From Pseudomonas alkylphenolica (lineage in GTDB: Bacteria > Pseudomonadota > Gammaproteobacteria > Pseudomonadales > Pseudomonadaceae): a stretch of DNA of 64,000 nt. Each line of letters begins with the position of its first letter. Position 1 is the stretch's first letter. The translations under genes were made by a program, and so were the position numbers. The notes below the pieces were generated by a model. The model ran no database searches. It saw only the letters and a list, made by a program, of their open reading frames with translations, and was not told the origin of the DNA. The DNA lies in assembly GCF_000746525.1 (NCBI RefSeq), contig NZ_CP009048.1, positions 4,715,501 through 4,779,500 on the forward strand, given 5' to 3'. Positions 10,676 to 19,920 of the stretch are shown here, piece after piece.

Positions 10676-11617
10676 CTAGATCCAGCCGCCCCACTGCAAG
10701 AAAAAGATGCCGATATTGGTGGTAATGGCGGCCATCAGGGTGGTTATGACGATGATTGCCGCCGCCAACTCGTGGTTGCCATTGCTGGACCTGGCCATGA
10801 CATAGCTGGCCGCCGCCGTCGGGCTGCCGAAGTAAAGAAACAAGATACCCAGCTCGGCCCCGCGAAAACCACAGACAAAGGCGCCAAGGGTAGCGAACAA
10901 CGGCAGCCAGACCATTTTCAGCAGGCTGACACTGACGGCCAGTCCGCCACTCTGGCGCAACGAGGCGAGCGACAGGGTGCCACCAATACAGATCAGCGCC
11001 AGCGGCAGCGTCATCTGCGCCAGATAGTCGCCGGAAGTCAGCAGCCAGTTCGGCAAGGCCACCTGCCCATAGGCCAGCGCCGCCGCCAGCAGCACGCTGA
11101 TAATCAGCGGGTTGCGCAGAATGCTCTTGCAGATACTCCAGGGGTCGGACTTGGCGCTGGGGCTGTACACCGCCAGCACCACAACCGACAACGAGTTGTA
11201 GAGCAGGATCACCAGGCCGGCGAGGATCGCCCCCAGCGAGATGCCGTAGTCGCCATACATGCTGGCGGCCAGCGCCAGGCCAATCACCCCGTTGTTGCCA
11301 CGAAACGCGCCCTGGGTATAGATCCCGCGGTCTTGCCGTGGACAGCGCCAGATCGCCAGGCCCCAGGCCAGGCCAAAGCCGATCAGGGTGGCAATGGCGA
11401 AGTAGAGCAACAGCCCCGGTTGCACGGCAGACGTCAGATCGGCGTGATAGATCCCCAGGAACAGCAACGCCGGCATGCAGACGTTGAACACCAGCGCCGA
11501 AGCGGTATGGATGAAGCCGTCGTTGATCGCGTTGATGCGTTTGAGCAGCACGCCCATGAACAACATGGCAAACACCGGTGCCGTGATGTTCAGCGTCTGA
11601 AGAAAAAGGGCGAGCAT
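10676..11617 (-). CDS. AEC family transporter (auxin efflux carrier-like)
   Basis: 313-residue membrane protein of the AEC/BASS-like fold with two five-helix repeats. Typical features are the NVCMPALLF segment in the first half and the GSPTAAASYVMA segment in the second. Bacterial AEC members move malonate, malate or amino-acid-derived substrates; none can be assigned here. It precedes the amino acid permease on the same strand, so the two may be co-expressed. Confidence 0.83.
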   Translation of the reverse strand: MLALFLQTLNITAPVFAMLFMGVLLKRINAINDGFIHTASALVFNVCMPALLFLGIYHADLTSAVQPGLLLYFAIATLIGFGLAWGLAIWRCPRQDRGIYTQGAFRGNNGVIGLALAASMYGDYGISLGAILAGLVILLYNSLSVVVLAVYSPSAKSDPWSICKSILRNPLIISVLLAAALAYGQVALPNWLLTSGDYLAQMTLPLALICIGGTLSLASLRQSGGLAVSVSLLKMVWLPLFATLGAFVCGFRGAELGILFLYFGSPTAAASYVMARSSNGNHELAAAIIVITTLMAAITTNIGIFFLQWGGWI

Positions 11618-11710
11618 GCAGGGCGGTCCCGTTGGCTGTCGTTAGGGGGCTAATGATACGCCGACAACGACAATCGTGGGTCTATCCCGCTGGTTGTAAT
11701 TGCCATCCCC

Positions 11711-11782
11711 GGTGGGAGCGGGCTTGCCCCGCGATGCGATGTGACTGAAAAACCGCAATCGCGGGTCAAGCCCGCTCCCACC
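11711..11782. repeat. Paired REP palindrome 2 (reverse arrangement)
   Basis: Two inverted REP units between the AEC transporter gene and roxR. The GGTGGGAGC ends are outermost and the GCGAT ends face the central spacer, opposite to pair 1. The right arm has GGGTC instead of GGGGC, so the arms differ by one base. Confidence 0.9.
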
Positions 11783-11789
11783 GAGTCCC

Positions 11790-12350
11790 TCAGCGGCGAA
11801 CCGGGCGCTTCTGCAATTTGCGCTGCAAAGTACGCCGGTGCATGCCCAGCGCACGGGCTGTAGCGGAGATGTTGCCTTCGTGCTCGGTCAGCACCCGCTG
11901 GATGTGCTCCCACTGCAGGCGGTCGACCGACATCGGGTTCTCCGGTACCAGGCTGTCGAGGTCAGCATGCTCGGACAGCAACGCGGCCAATACGTCATCG
12001 GCATCGGCCGGTTTGCACAGGTAGTTGCAGGCACCGCGCTTGATGGCTTCCACGGCGGTGGCGATGCTTGAGTAACCGGTGAGGATCACTACGCGCATTT
12101 CCGGGTCGAGCTCGAGCAGCTTGGGCAACAACACCAGGCCCGAGTCACCATCCATCTTCAGGTCGAGGGTGGCGTAGTCCGGCACATCCTGTTGAGCCAG
12201 CAACAATCCCTCTTCAGCGGACCCCGCCGTACTCACGCGAAAACCACGGCGGCTCATGGCCCGGGCCATGACGCGGGTAAAGGTGGCGTCATCATCTACC
12301 AGCAACAGGTGCGGGAGCTCTTCGCCTTCAACCTGGATTTCATCACTCAT
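11790..12350 (-). CDS. roxR: Response regulator RoxR (RegA/ActR/PrrA family)
   Basis: Redox-responsive response regulator which in Pseudomonas acts with RoxS on respiratory oxidase and cyanide/redox stress genes. The 186-residue protein has an N-terminal receiver domain (acidic pocket DDD at 19-21, phospho-acceptor Asp63 in TLDLKMDG) and a C-terminal FIS-type helix-turn-helix (NISATARALGMHRRTLQRKL). The ATG at 12350 overlaps the roxS stop by one base and has AGGAG seven bases upstream; a GTG immediately before it is less likely. Confidence 0.93.
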   Translation of the reverse strand: MSDEIQVEGEELPHLLLVDDDATFTRVMARAMSRRGFRVSTAGSAEEGLLLAQQDVPDYATLDLKMDGDSGLVLLPKLLELDPEMRVVILTGYSSIATAVEAIKRGACNYLCKPADADDVLAALLSEHADLDSLVPENPMSVDRLQWEHIQRVLTEHEGNISATARALGMHRRTLQRKLQKRPVRR

Positions 12351-13606
12351 CACACATCTCCTCGCGCGTCACGCGGCAGGCGCAGCTCGGTGAGCGTACC
12401 GCCTTCCTCATGACTATAGAGTTTTACCGAGCCGCCAGCACGGGTCACGCTGGCCTTGCTCAAGAACAGGCCCAGGCCGAAGCCTTTACCCTTGGTGGTA
12501 AAAAAGGGTTTGCCAATCGATTCAGCAATGGCCGCCGGCACACCAGGACCATGGTCACGGATGCTGATCACCATATCTTGTGCATCCCAGTCCAGGCGCA
12601 CTTCCAGATCGTCCGGAAAGGCATCGGCTGCATTGTTCAACAGATTCAGCAGGGCCTGGGTCAGATCAGGCGGTGGAGCCAGGCGCGGCACGCTGCCCTG
12701 CCCCAGGCGCTGGAAACGGTAGCTGGCTTCAGGACGCATCAGGTGCCAGCGGTTCAGGGCTTCATCCAGCCAGGCCGTGACCTCCTGATCTTCCACTGCC
12801 ATGCGCCGGTTGGCTTCGGCGGCCCGCACCAGATTCTGCAAGGTTTCCTTGCACAGCTTGACCTGGTCCTGCAGCACCGCCAGGTCTTCCTGCAGCAGCG
12901 GATCGTGGTGGTCCTGGCGCATTTCCTTGATCAGCACGCTCATGGTCGCCAACGGCGTACCCAGTTCATGGGCAGCACCAGCGGCCTGGGTCGCGACCGC
13001 CAGTAACTGTTCGTCGCGCAGCCCCTCTTCGCGCCGTTCGGCACGCAGCTGCTCCTGACGGCGCAGTTCTTCGGCCATTTTCGCCGCAAAGAAGGTGATC
13101 ACCGCCGCCGCCAGGGCAATACTCAACCACATGCCGTAGACCTGCATTTTCTCCCGCGCCATGGGGAAGGTCTCCAACGGGTAGAACTGCACCAGCAGCA
13201 AACTGTAAGCCGCCAGGGCGATGCCCGAGAGGACCAGTGAATAGACCCAGGGCAAGGTCACCGCGGCAATCGCCAGCGGCACCAGGTAATAGGAAACGAA
13301 GGGGTTGGTCGAGCCCCCGGAGTAATACAGCAAGGCACTGTGGATCAGCAGGTCACAGGCCAGCTGGAACGCATACTCCAGCTCAGTGACCGGCAATGAC
13401 AGGCGCAGGCGCAAGGCAGTGAACGCACACAGCAGGCTCGACAGCCCCAGGGTGATCACCAGTGACAGCCACGGCAGCGGCAGCAGTTCGGTCCAGTAGG
13501 CAACGCCCACCGAGCCGGCCTGGGCGGCCAATACCAGAATGCGGATGAAGGTCAGGCGCCAGAGGTTCTGACGGGTTGCGGACAGCAGTTGTACGGGGGC
13601 GAGCAT
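12350..13606 (-). CDS. roxS: Redox sensor histidine kinase RoxS (RegB/PrrB family)
   Basis: Membrane histidine kinase, 418 residues: six hydrophobic segments in the first 175 residues with the quinone-sensing motif GGSTNPF (97-103), a H-box AAHELGTPLA with His213, and a C-terminal ATPase domain with N-box LLNLLNNAADA and glycine boxes DHGPGVP and GKGFGLGL. RegB-family enzymes sense the quinone pool. The ATG at 13606 follows CAGGAGAGCTC. The frame is open further upstream but the start there would add a non-membrane leader lacking a ribosome-binding site. Confidence 0.94.
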   Translation of the reverse strand: MLAPVQLLSATRQNLWRLTFIRILVLAAQAGSVGVAYWTELLPLPWLSLVITLGLSSLLCAFTALRLRLSLPVTELEYAFQLACDLLIHSALLYYSGGSTNPFVSYYLVPLAIAAVTLPWVYSLVLSGIALAAYSLLLVQFYPLETFPMAREKMQVYGMWLSIALAAAVITFFAAKMAEELRRQEQLRAERREEGLRDEQLLAVATQAAGAAHELGTPLATMSVLIKEMRQDHHDPLLQEDLAVLQDQVKLCKETLQNLVRAAEANRRMAVEDQEVTAWLDEALNRWHLMRPEASYRFQRLGQGSVPRLAPPPDLTQALLNLLNNAADAFPDDLEVRLDWDAQDMVISIRDHGPGVPAAIAESIGKPFFTTKGKGFGLGLFLSKASVTRAGGSVKLYSHEEGGTLTELRLPRDARGDV

Positions 13607-13808
13607 GAGCTCTCCTGATGAGTGCTCCAGGGCGAATCGTGGCGAGTATACCGAAGCTGTGCTCTGCTCTGCAGGCATGCGGCAAAGCGCCACACTTTTT
13701 TACATAACAATGATGGCCTTTTTGAACCTCACTACACTCCTGCGAGTCACATGGGCCTGCGTGGAATGGATTTCACAGCGTCCACGCCTCATTTTCAAGG
13801 AGTCATAC

Positions 13809-14519
13809 ATGCTTAACACCCGCCGCAGCGCCGCCCTCGTCATGGCCACCAGCCTGTTCGCCAGCCTGCCCGCGCTGGCAGAAGAACCACGCTACAACCA
13901 GATCTCGCTGCGTGCCGAAGTCAGCAAGGAAGTGGCGCGCGACCTGATGATCGTGACCCTGTACAGCGAAGCGCAGAACACCGATCCGGGCAAGCTGGCC
14001 AAGGAAATCACCGAGACCATGAACAAGGCCGTGCAACAGGCCCGCGAGGTCAAGGAAGTGAAAATCAGCCAGGGCAGCCGCAACAGCTACCCGATCTATG
14101 ACAACAAGGGTCAGAAGATCACCGGTTGGCGTGAACGCGCCGAACTGCGCCTGGAAAGTGCCGACTTCCCGGCCTTGTCGAAACTCACCGGGACCTTGCT
14201 GCAGGACCTGAAAATGGGCGGCATGGACTTTTCCATTGCCCCGGCCACACGCAAAACCAGCGAGGACGAACTGCTCAAGGACGCCGTCAATGCCTTCAAG
14301 ACCCGCGCCCAGCTGGCCACTGAAGCCCTGGGTGGCAAAAGCTACAAAGTGGTCAACCTCAACCTCAACAGCAGCGGCTACCCGCACCCTTACGCGCGAA
14401 GCGCACCTATGATGATGAAAGCCGGCATGGCCGAAGACGCTGCGCCTGCGCCGGATATCGAAGCCGGCACCAGCCAGGTCAGCCTCAGCGCCGACGGTAC
14501 CATCGAAGTACAGATGTAA
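13809..14519 (+). CDS. SIMPL (DUF541) domain periplasmic protein
   Basis: 236-residue exported protein with a signal peptide (MLNTRRSAALVMATSLFASL, cleaved near ALA-EE) and one DUF541/SIMPL domain, seen in the alternating E-A..K...KAVQ...VKEVKISQGSRNSYP pattern and the acidic C-terminal segment. E. coli YggE is a well-known relative linked to oxidative stress; the molecular function is unknown. Divergent from roxS with a 200-bp gap. The ATG follows CAAGGAGTCATAC. Confidence 0.85.
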   Translation: MLNTRRSAALVMATSLFASLPALAEEPRYNQISLRAEVSKEVARDLMIVTLYSEAQNTDPGKLAKEITETMNKAVQQAREVKEVKISQGSRNSYPIYDNKGQKITGWRERAELRLESADFPALSKLTGTLLQDLKMGGMDFSIAPATRKTSEDELLKDAVNAFKTRAQLATEALGGKSYKVVNLNLNSSGYPHPYARSAPMMMKAGMAEDAAPAPDIEAGTSQVSLSADGTIEVQM

Positions 14520-14537
14520 CGTTACTGTTGTGCAGAT

Positions 14538-14561
14538 TCGTGGCAGCTGCGGCTGCCACGA
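14538..14561 (+). terminator. Hairpin after the SIMPL-domain gene
   Basis: TCGTGGCAGC-TGCG-GCTGCCACGA is a perfect 10-bp GC-rich stem with a 4-nt loop beginning 18 nt after the stop codon. It is followed by CGCTTGTTA rather than a clean T-tract, so it is a probable rather than certain intrinsic terminator. Confidence 0.55.
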
Positions 14562-14751
14562 CGCTTGTTACGCGTAGCAACTCGCCGCACCATTTTGGTG
14601 CCAGGCGTGACCAGATTGAAGCGCAACGTCCCCGAAACATACTGAAATACCCCTCGCAAACGATCAACTCCGTAAAAAATTATACGGATGCGACATTCCT
14701 GTACGTTCGTCCCACTGTTTGTTGTCACACATCCCTTTGAGTGTTGCATTG

Positions 14752-14765
14752 GGTATGGGCCCTGC
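14752..14765 (+). promoter_or_regulatory. Sigma-54-like -24/-12 element
   Basis: GG at 14752-14753 and GC at 14764-14765 are separated by exactly ten bases, and the second half reads TGCA. It lies 65 bp before the first binding-protein gene. The -24 half matches the TGGCAC consensus only partly, so this is a candidate. Confidence 0.33.
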
Positions 14766-14829
14766 ATAAGTATCCGCAGGACGGCTCACAAGGCCCCCTC
14801 AAATCAAAAATGACAACAATGAGGCCACC

Positions 14830-16455
14830 ATGCTCAAACACGCGGTCATTCCGTTTCTAGTCGGCGCAGGCTTGCTTGCCGGCGCACCTTCTGCCCTCGC
14901 GGCGACTAACCTGGTGTTCTGCTCCGAAGGCAGCCCCGCTGGCTTCGACCCGGGCCAGTACACCACCGGAACCGACTTCGATGCCTCAGCCGAGACTGTC
15001 TTCAACCGCCTGAGCCAGTTCGAGCGCGGCGGTACTGCTGTGATTCCGGGCCTGGCCACCAGCTGGGACATTTCCGATGACGGCCTGACCTACACCTTCC
15101 ACCTGCGTGAAGGGGTCAAGTTCCACACCACCGACTTCTTCAAGCCGACTCGCGAATTCAACGCCGACGACGTCCTGTTCACCTTCAATCGCATGCTCGA
15201 CAAGGACATGCCGTTCCGTAAGGCCTACCCGACTGAATTCCCATACTTCACCGACATGGGCATGGACAAGAACATCGCCAAGGTGGAGAAGCTCGACGAT
15301 CACACGGTCAAGTTCACCCTCAATGGCGTCGATGCCGCATTCATCCAGAACCTGGCCATGAGCTTCGCCTCGATCCAGTCGGCCGAATATGCCGATCAGT
15401 TGCTCAAGCAAGGCAAGCCCGCCGACATCAACCAGAAGCCGATCGGCACCGGGCCGTTCGTGTTCAGCAAATACCAGAAAGACGCGCAGATCCGCTTCAA
15501 GGGCAACAAGGAATACTGGCAGCCCGATGATGTGAAGATCGACAACCTGATCTTCGCCATCACCACCGACGCCTCGGTGCGCATGCAGAAGCTGAAGAAA
15601 AACGAGTGCCAGGTCACCCTGTTCCCACGCCCGGCCGACATCGAGCCGCTCAAGGCTGACCCGAACCTGAAGATGCCCGACCAGGCCGGCTTCAACCTCG
15701 GTTACATCGCCTACAACGTGATGGACAAGATCAAGGGCAGCAACGAAGCCAACCCGATGGCTCAGCTCAAGGTCCGTCAGGCCCTGGACATGGCGGTGAA
15801 CAAGCCTGAAATCATCAAATCGGTGTACCAGGGCGCCGGTCAGCTGGCGGTCAACGCCATGCCGCCGACCCAATGGTCCTACGACACCACGATCAAGGAC
15901 GCACCGTTCGACCCGGAAAAGGCCAAGCAACTGCTCAAGGAAGCCGGGGTCAAGGAAGGTACCGAGATCACCCTCTGGGCCATGCCGGTGCAACGCCCGT
16001 ATAACCCCAACGCCAAGCTGATGGCCGAGATGCTCCAGTCCGACTGGAAGAAGATCGGCATCAACGCCAAGATCGTCAGCTACGAGTGGGGTGAGTACAT
16101 CAAGCGCTCCAAAGGTGGCGAGAACGGCGCCATGCTGATTGGCTGGAGCGGTGACAACGGTGACCCGGACAACTGGCTCGGCACCCTGTTCGGTTGCGAT
16201 GCCATCGCCGGTAACAACTTCTCCAAATGGTGCGACAAGCCCTACGACGACCTGATCAAGCAGGCCAAGGCCACCTCCGACCAGGCCAAGCGTACCGAGC
16301 TGTACAAGCAGGCCCAGCACCGCCTCAAAGACCAGGTGCCGATGACACCGATCGCCCACTCGACGGTGTATCAACCCATGCGCAGCACCGTACAGGACTT
16401 CAAAATCAGTCCGTTCGGCTTGAACTCCTTCTATGGGGTAAGCGTGACCAAATAG
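14830..16455 (+). CDS. Dipeptide ABC transporter substrate-binding protein (DppA-like, copy 1)
   Basis: Periplasmic binding protein of the SBP_bac_5 family, 541 residues, with signal peptide (cleavage near ALA-ATN) and the family signatures LVFCSEGSPAGFDP at the mature N-terminus and the central FHLREGVKFH segment. It is the first of three paralogues here and is closest to the second; both share the stretch WAMPVQRPYNPNAKLMAEML. In P. aeruginosa the equivalent locus (dppA1-A2-A3-opdP-dppA4-dppBCDF) feeds several binding proteins into a single permease; gene order here supports the same reading. The ATG follows AATGAGGCCACC. Confidence 0.93.
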   Translation: MLKHAVIPFLVGAGLLAGAPSALAATNLVFCSEGSPAGFDPGQYTTGTDFDASAETVFNRLSQFERGGTAVIPGLATSWDISDDGLTYTFHLREGVKFHTTDFFKPTREFNADDVLFTFNRMLDKDMPFRKAYPTEFPYFTDMGMDKNIAKVEKLDDHTVKFTLNGVDAAFIQNLAMSFASIQSAEYADQLLKQGKPADINQKPIGTGPFVFSKYQKDAQIRFKGNKEYWQPDDVKIDNLIFAITTDASVRMQKLKKNECQVTLFPRPADIEPLKADPNLKMPDQAGFNLGYIAYNVMDKIKGSNEANPMAQLKVRQALDMAVNKPEIIKSVYQGAGQLAVNAMPPTQWSYDTTIKDAPFDPEKAKQLLKEAGVKEGTEITLWAMPVQRPYNPNAKLMAEMLQSDWKKIGINAKIVSYEWGEYIKRSKGGENGAMLIGWSGDNGDPDNWLGTLFGCDAIAGNNFSKWCDKPYDDLIKQAKATSDQAKRTELYKQAQHRLKDQVPMTPIAHSTVYQPMRSTVQDFKISPFGLNSFYGVSVTK

Positions 16456-16469
16456 CAGCCGCCAGCGCT

Positions 16470-16499
16470 GGTCCCGGACACCACATGGCGTCCGGGACC
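16470..16499 (+). terminator. Hairpin between binding-protein copies 1 and 2
   Basis: GGTCCCGGAC and GTCCGGGACC form a perfect 10-bp stem with a 10-nt loop, starting 15 nt after the copy 1 stop. The tail TTAACCTG is not a strong T-tract. It may end or attenuate the copy 1 transcript; the rest of the gap to 16706 shows no further signal. Confidence 0.55.
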
Positions 16500-16706
16500 T
16501 TAACCTGATGGCCTGGCAGGTCAGCCGCTAGCGCATCGACATGGAAACGTCGCACGCCCTTTCGGACACCTCCTACACATCGTTGCGTAATCGCACCTAT
16601 CGACAACGCCGTGACGGCTCTACCGTCAAGGCAGTGTCGTAGTCGGCGCGATGCGTACCGCTGTGCGCCATGGACCGCTCAAAACAACAAGAAATCAAGG
16701 ATCGTC

Positions 16707-18299
16707 ATGCGCCATACGCCAATTTTTGCAGCACTACTGGGCCTCGGCCTGCTCGCTCAGGCCCCCGTGAGCCTGGCCAAGAACCTGGTGTTCTGCTCCG
16801 AGGGCAGCCCCGGTGGTTTCGACACCGCCCAGTACACCAGCGCCACCGACAACGACGCCGCCGAGCCGATCTACAATCGCCTGGTCGAATTCGAACGCGG
16901 CGCCACTGCGGTCAAACCGGCCCTGGCCAAAAGCTGGGAAGTGTCCGCTGACGGCCTGACCTACACCTTCCACCTGCGTGAAGGGGTCAAGTTTCACAGC
17001 AACAAGGACTTCACCCCCAGCCGGGAGATGAACGCCGACGACGTGCTGTTCACCTTCAATCGAATGCTCGACAGGGAGCACCCGTTTCGCAAGGCCTACC
17101 CCACCGAGTTCCCCTACTTCGTCGGCATGAGCCTGGACAAGAACATTGCCCGGGTCGAGAAGACCGCGCCGATGACCGTGGTGTTCACCCTCAACAGCGT
17201 TGACGCCGCATTCGTGCAGAACCTGGCGATGAGTTTCGCCGCCATCCTTTCAGCCGAGTACGCCCACCAGTTGATGACCTCCGGACGCCCCAGCGACATC
17301 AACCAGAAACCGATCGGTACCGGCCCGTTCGTGTTCCAGCGTTACCAGAAGGACTCGCAGATCCGCTATCGCGGCAACAAGGACTACTGGGACCCGGCTC
17401 AGGTCAAGCTCGACCAGCTGATCTTTTCGATCAACATCGACCCTTCGGTGCGTATCCAGAAGCTGCGCAAGAACGAGTGCCAGATCACCCTGCATCCACG
17501 CCCGGCCGACCTCGATGCGCTGAAGAATGACCCGCAGTTGCAGGTTATCGAAAAGCCCGGTTTCAACCTTGGCTACATCGCTTACAACGTCCGGCACAAA
17601 CCCTTCGACCAGCTTGAAGTACGCCAGGCGATGGACATGGCGGTGAACAAACCGGCCATCGTCAAGGCGGTGTACCAACAGGCCGGACAACTGGCGGTGG
17701 GCAGCATGCCGCCGACCCAGTGGTCCTATGACGAAAGCATCAAGGACGCCGGCTACAACCCGGACAAGGCCCGCGAGTTGCTCAAGGCTGCCGGGGTCAA
17801 GGAAGGCACTGAAATCACCCTCTGGGCCATGCCCGTGCAACGCCCCTACAACCCCAACGCCAAACTGATGGCCGAGATGCTTCAGGCCGACTGGGGCAAG
17901 GTCGGGTTGAAGGTGAAGATCGTCAGCTACGAATGGGGCGAATACCTCAAGCGCACCAAGGACGGCGAACACGATATCTCGCTGATCGGCTGGACCGGCG
18001 ACAACGGCGACCCGGACAACTGGCTGGGCACGCTGTACAGCTGCGACGCCATCGGCAGCAACAACTACTCCATGTGGTGCGACCCGCAATACGACGCGCT
18101 GGTCAAGAAAGCCAAGACCATCACCGACCGTGAGCAGCGCAGCGTGCTTTATCAACAGGCCCAGCAGCGCCTCAAGCAGCAGGTGCCAATTACCCCGATC
18201 GCCCACTCGACGGTCAACCAGCCGCTCAGTGCCAAGGTCGAGGACTTCAAGGTAAGCCCCTTCGGGCGCAACGTCTTTTCTGGCGTAAGCCTCGATTAA
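16707..18299 (+). CDS. Dipeptide ABC transporter substrate-binding protein (DppA-like, copy 2)
   Basis: Periplasmic SBP_bac_5 protein of 530 residues with a signal peptide ending around SLA-KN, followed by LVFCSEGSPGGFDTAQY. The body closely follows copy 1 (for example MLDREHPFRKAYPTEFPYF versus the matching segment in copy 1), so the two arose by duplication. The ATG at 16707 has CAAGGATCGTC upstream; the frame is open earlier but no signal peptide would result. Probably a second receptor with a different peptide preference for DppBCDF. Confidence 0.92.
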   Translation: MRHTPIFAALLGLGLLAQAPVSLAKNLVFCSEGSPGGFDTAQYTSATDNDAAEPIYNRLVEFERGATAVKPALAKSWEVSADGLTYTFHLREGVKFHSNKDFTPSREMNADDVLFTFNRMLDREHPFRKAYPTEFPYFVGMSLDKNIARVEKTAPMTVVFTLNSVDAAFVQNLAMSFAAILSAEYAHQLMTSGRPSDINQKPIGTGPFVFQRYQKDSQIRYRGNKDYWDPAQVKLDQLIFSINIDPSVRIQKLRKNECQITLHPRPADLDALKNDPQLQVIEKPGFNLGYIAYNVRHKPFDQLEVRQAMDMAVNKPAIVKAVYQQAGQLAVGSMPPTQWSYDESIKDAGYNPDKARELLKAAGVKEGTEITLWAMPVQRPYNPNAKLMAEMLQADWGKVGLKVKIVSYEWGEYLKRTKDGEHDISLIGWTGDNGDPDNWLGTLYSCDAIGSNNYSMWCDPQYDALVKKAKTITDREQRSVLYQQAQQRLKQQVPITPIAHSTVNQPLSAKVEDFKVSPFGRNVFSGVSLD

Positions 18300-18302
18300 C
18301 CC

Positions 18303-18348
18303 CTGCAACGCCCAAGGGAGTGCAACCCACTCCCGCGGGCGCTTGCAG
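18303..18348 (+). terminator. Nested hairpin after binding-protein copy 2
   Basis: An outer stem (CTGCAA...TTGCAG plus CGCCC...GGGCG) encloses an inner GGGAGTG/CACTCCC hairpin, starting within a few bases of the copy 2 stop codon. There is no T-tract, so it is a candidate terminator or 3'-end stabiliser separating copy 2 from the porin gene. Confidence 0.5.
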
Positions 18349-18372
18349 CCTGAATATGCCCGATTGTCGTCG

Positions 18373-18386
18373 TGCAAACGTTTGCA
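18373..18386. promoter_or_regulatory. Perfect 14-bp palindrome TGCAAACGTTTGCA
   Basis: A perfect palindrome with a central CG, 80 bp before the porin start. LacI/GalR-family operators have this design (compare the PurR box). It is the only such element noticed in the dipeptide locus and could be the operator for opdP. The cognate regulator is not in the window. Confidence 0.45.
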
Positions 18387-18465
18387 ACCCTTGTTCCACC
18401 CAGAAAGACGCCCGGCTCACAAGGCCAGGCGGCAACTAAAAAAAGAAAAGAAAGGGAGCTTTACC

Positions 18466-19845
18466 TTGAGACCAACCAAAACCGCAGTACTGGCATTGTC
18501 CTTGAGTGGCCTGTCAGCCATGGCCCAGGCCGAACCCGTGAGCCAGGACTTTGTTCCGGTCAGCGTCAAATCCACCAGCGCCCAGAGTGAAGCCAAAGGC
18601 TTTATCGAAGGCCAGAGCCTGTCCGGCTCGACCCGCAACTGGTATGCCCGCGAACGCGCCACCCGTGCACCGCTATGGAAGTACTACAAAAGCGACGGCA
18701 CTCGCCACGACACACACAGCCGCGACAACTGGGTGCAAGGCACCATCCTCAACTACAGCTCGGGCTTCACCGAGGGTGCCATCGGTTTCGCCACCGAAGT
18801 CGCTGCCTACAACGCCATCGCCCTCGAGCAGGGCCGCGCAGCGGTGGCCGGACCGAACAACCGTACCCTGACCCACAGTGACGGTGACGTCATCGGCCAA
18901 TGGAGCAAGATGGGCCTGGCCAACGTCAAGGCCCGCGTCTCCAACACCACCTTGACCGCCGGTCGCCAGTCCATCGACACCCCGGTCATCGCCTACATCG
19001 GCAACCGTGCCTTGCCGTCGAGCTTCGAGGGCGTGACCATCCGCAGCGAAGAATTCGACAACCTGGCCTTCGATATCGGCACTTTCGACCGGCTTTCACA
19101 GCGGACCGAACAAGGCACCAGCAAATTTGTCGCCGAGTACGGTGATCGCGCCTTTGAGGCCGATCACGTCAATATCGCCGGTGTGAACTACCAGCCACTG
19201 AAGAGTTTGAATACCAGCTTCTACGTGTCCAACGTCGAAGACTTGTGGAACCAGTACTATTTCGGTGCCAACCACGTGCTGGGCGATAGTTCGGTATTGA
19301 GCCTTACCACCGGCTTGAACTACTACAAGACCAAAGATGAAGGCAAAAGCCAACTCGGTGAGATCGACAACGACACCTACAGTCTGTCGTTCGGCCTGAC
19401 GCACCAGGCGCACAACCTGAGCTTCTCCTACCAGCAGGTCAACGGTAACGAATACTTCGATTACCTGCACGACACCAATGCGATCTACCTGGCCAACTCC
19501 CTGCTTTCGGACTTCAACGGCCCGAACGAGAAATCGATGCAGATCGCCTATGTACTGAACATGGCCCAGTACGGCGTACCCGGCCTCAAGTTCAACCTGT
19601 ACAACGCCCGTGGCTGGGGTATCGACGGCACCCACTACACCGGCACCGGCTATGACGTGAAGAAGCTGGACGACGAGAACCACTATGAGTGGGGTATCGG
19701 TACCACTTACGCGGTACAAAGCGGCTCACTCAAGGACACCACCATCCGCGCCACCTACACCGCGCACCGCGCCAGCAAGAACCAGGGTGACGGCAGCCTG
19801 GACGAGCTGCGTATCGTGACCACCATTCCATTCAACATTCTCTAA
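18466..19845 (+). CDS. opdP: OprD-family outer membrane porin (OpdP-like)
   Basis: Monomeric outer membrane channel of the OprD/Occ family, which takes up amino acids and short peptides. The 459-residue product has a signal peptide cleaved near AQA-EP, and the early OprD segment FIEGQSLSGSTRNWYAR followed by periodic aromatic-flanked beta-strands to a C-terminal strand ending in FNIL. The start is TTG at 18466 with AAGGGAG seven bases upstream; no closer ATG exists in frame. Position between DppA-like genes matches opdP, the glycine-glutamate dipeptide porin of P. aeruginosa. Confidence 0.9.
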   Translation: MRPTKTAVLALSLSGLSAMAQAEPVSQDFVPVSVKSTSAQSEAKGFIEGQSLSGSTRNWYARERATRAPLWKYYKSDGTRHDTHSRDNWVQGTILNYSSGFTEGAIGFATEVAAYNAIALEQGRAAVAGPNNRTLTHSDGDVIGQWSKMGLANVKARVSNTTLTAGRQSIDTPVIAYIGNRALPSSFEGVTIRSEEFDNLAFDIGTFDRLSQRTEQGTSKFVAEYGDRAFEADHVNIAGVNYQPLKSLNTSFYVSNVEDLWNQYYFGANHVLGDSSVLSLTTGLNYYKTKDEGKSQLGEIDNDTYSLSFGLTHQAHNLSFSYQQVNGNEYFDYLHDTNAIYLANSLLSDFNGPNEKSMQIAYVLNMAQYGVPGLKFNLYNARGWGIDGTHYTGTGYDVKKLDDENHYEWGIGTTYAVQSGSLKDTTIRATYTAHRASKNQGDGSLDELRIVTTIPFNIL

Positions 19846-19854
19846 GCGTCAGTT

Positions 19855-19888
19855 GTCGCGGCCGGTTCACCGAACCGGTCGTGGCGAC
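19855..19888 (+). terminator. Hairpin between porin and dppA
   Basis: CCGGTTC/GAACCGG (7 bp, 3-nt loop) nested in GTCGC/GCGAC, in the 75-bp gap between the porin stop and the next gene. No T-tract; probably partial termination or a stability element inside the operon. Confidence 0.45.
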
Positions 19889-19920
19889 TACGCTGGCTTA
19901 ATTGATAGCAGGGAGGTTTC

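Larger units (their letters stand above)
14520..14829. other. 310-bp intergenic region before the dipeptide locus
   Basis: Contains a hairpin just after the SIMPL gene (14538-14561), an AT-rich stretch near 14670-14690, and a sigma-54-like GG-N10-GC element at 14752-14765. No ORF with convincing coding character was seen. Confidence 0.6.
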
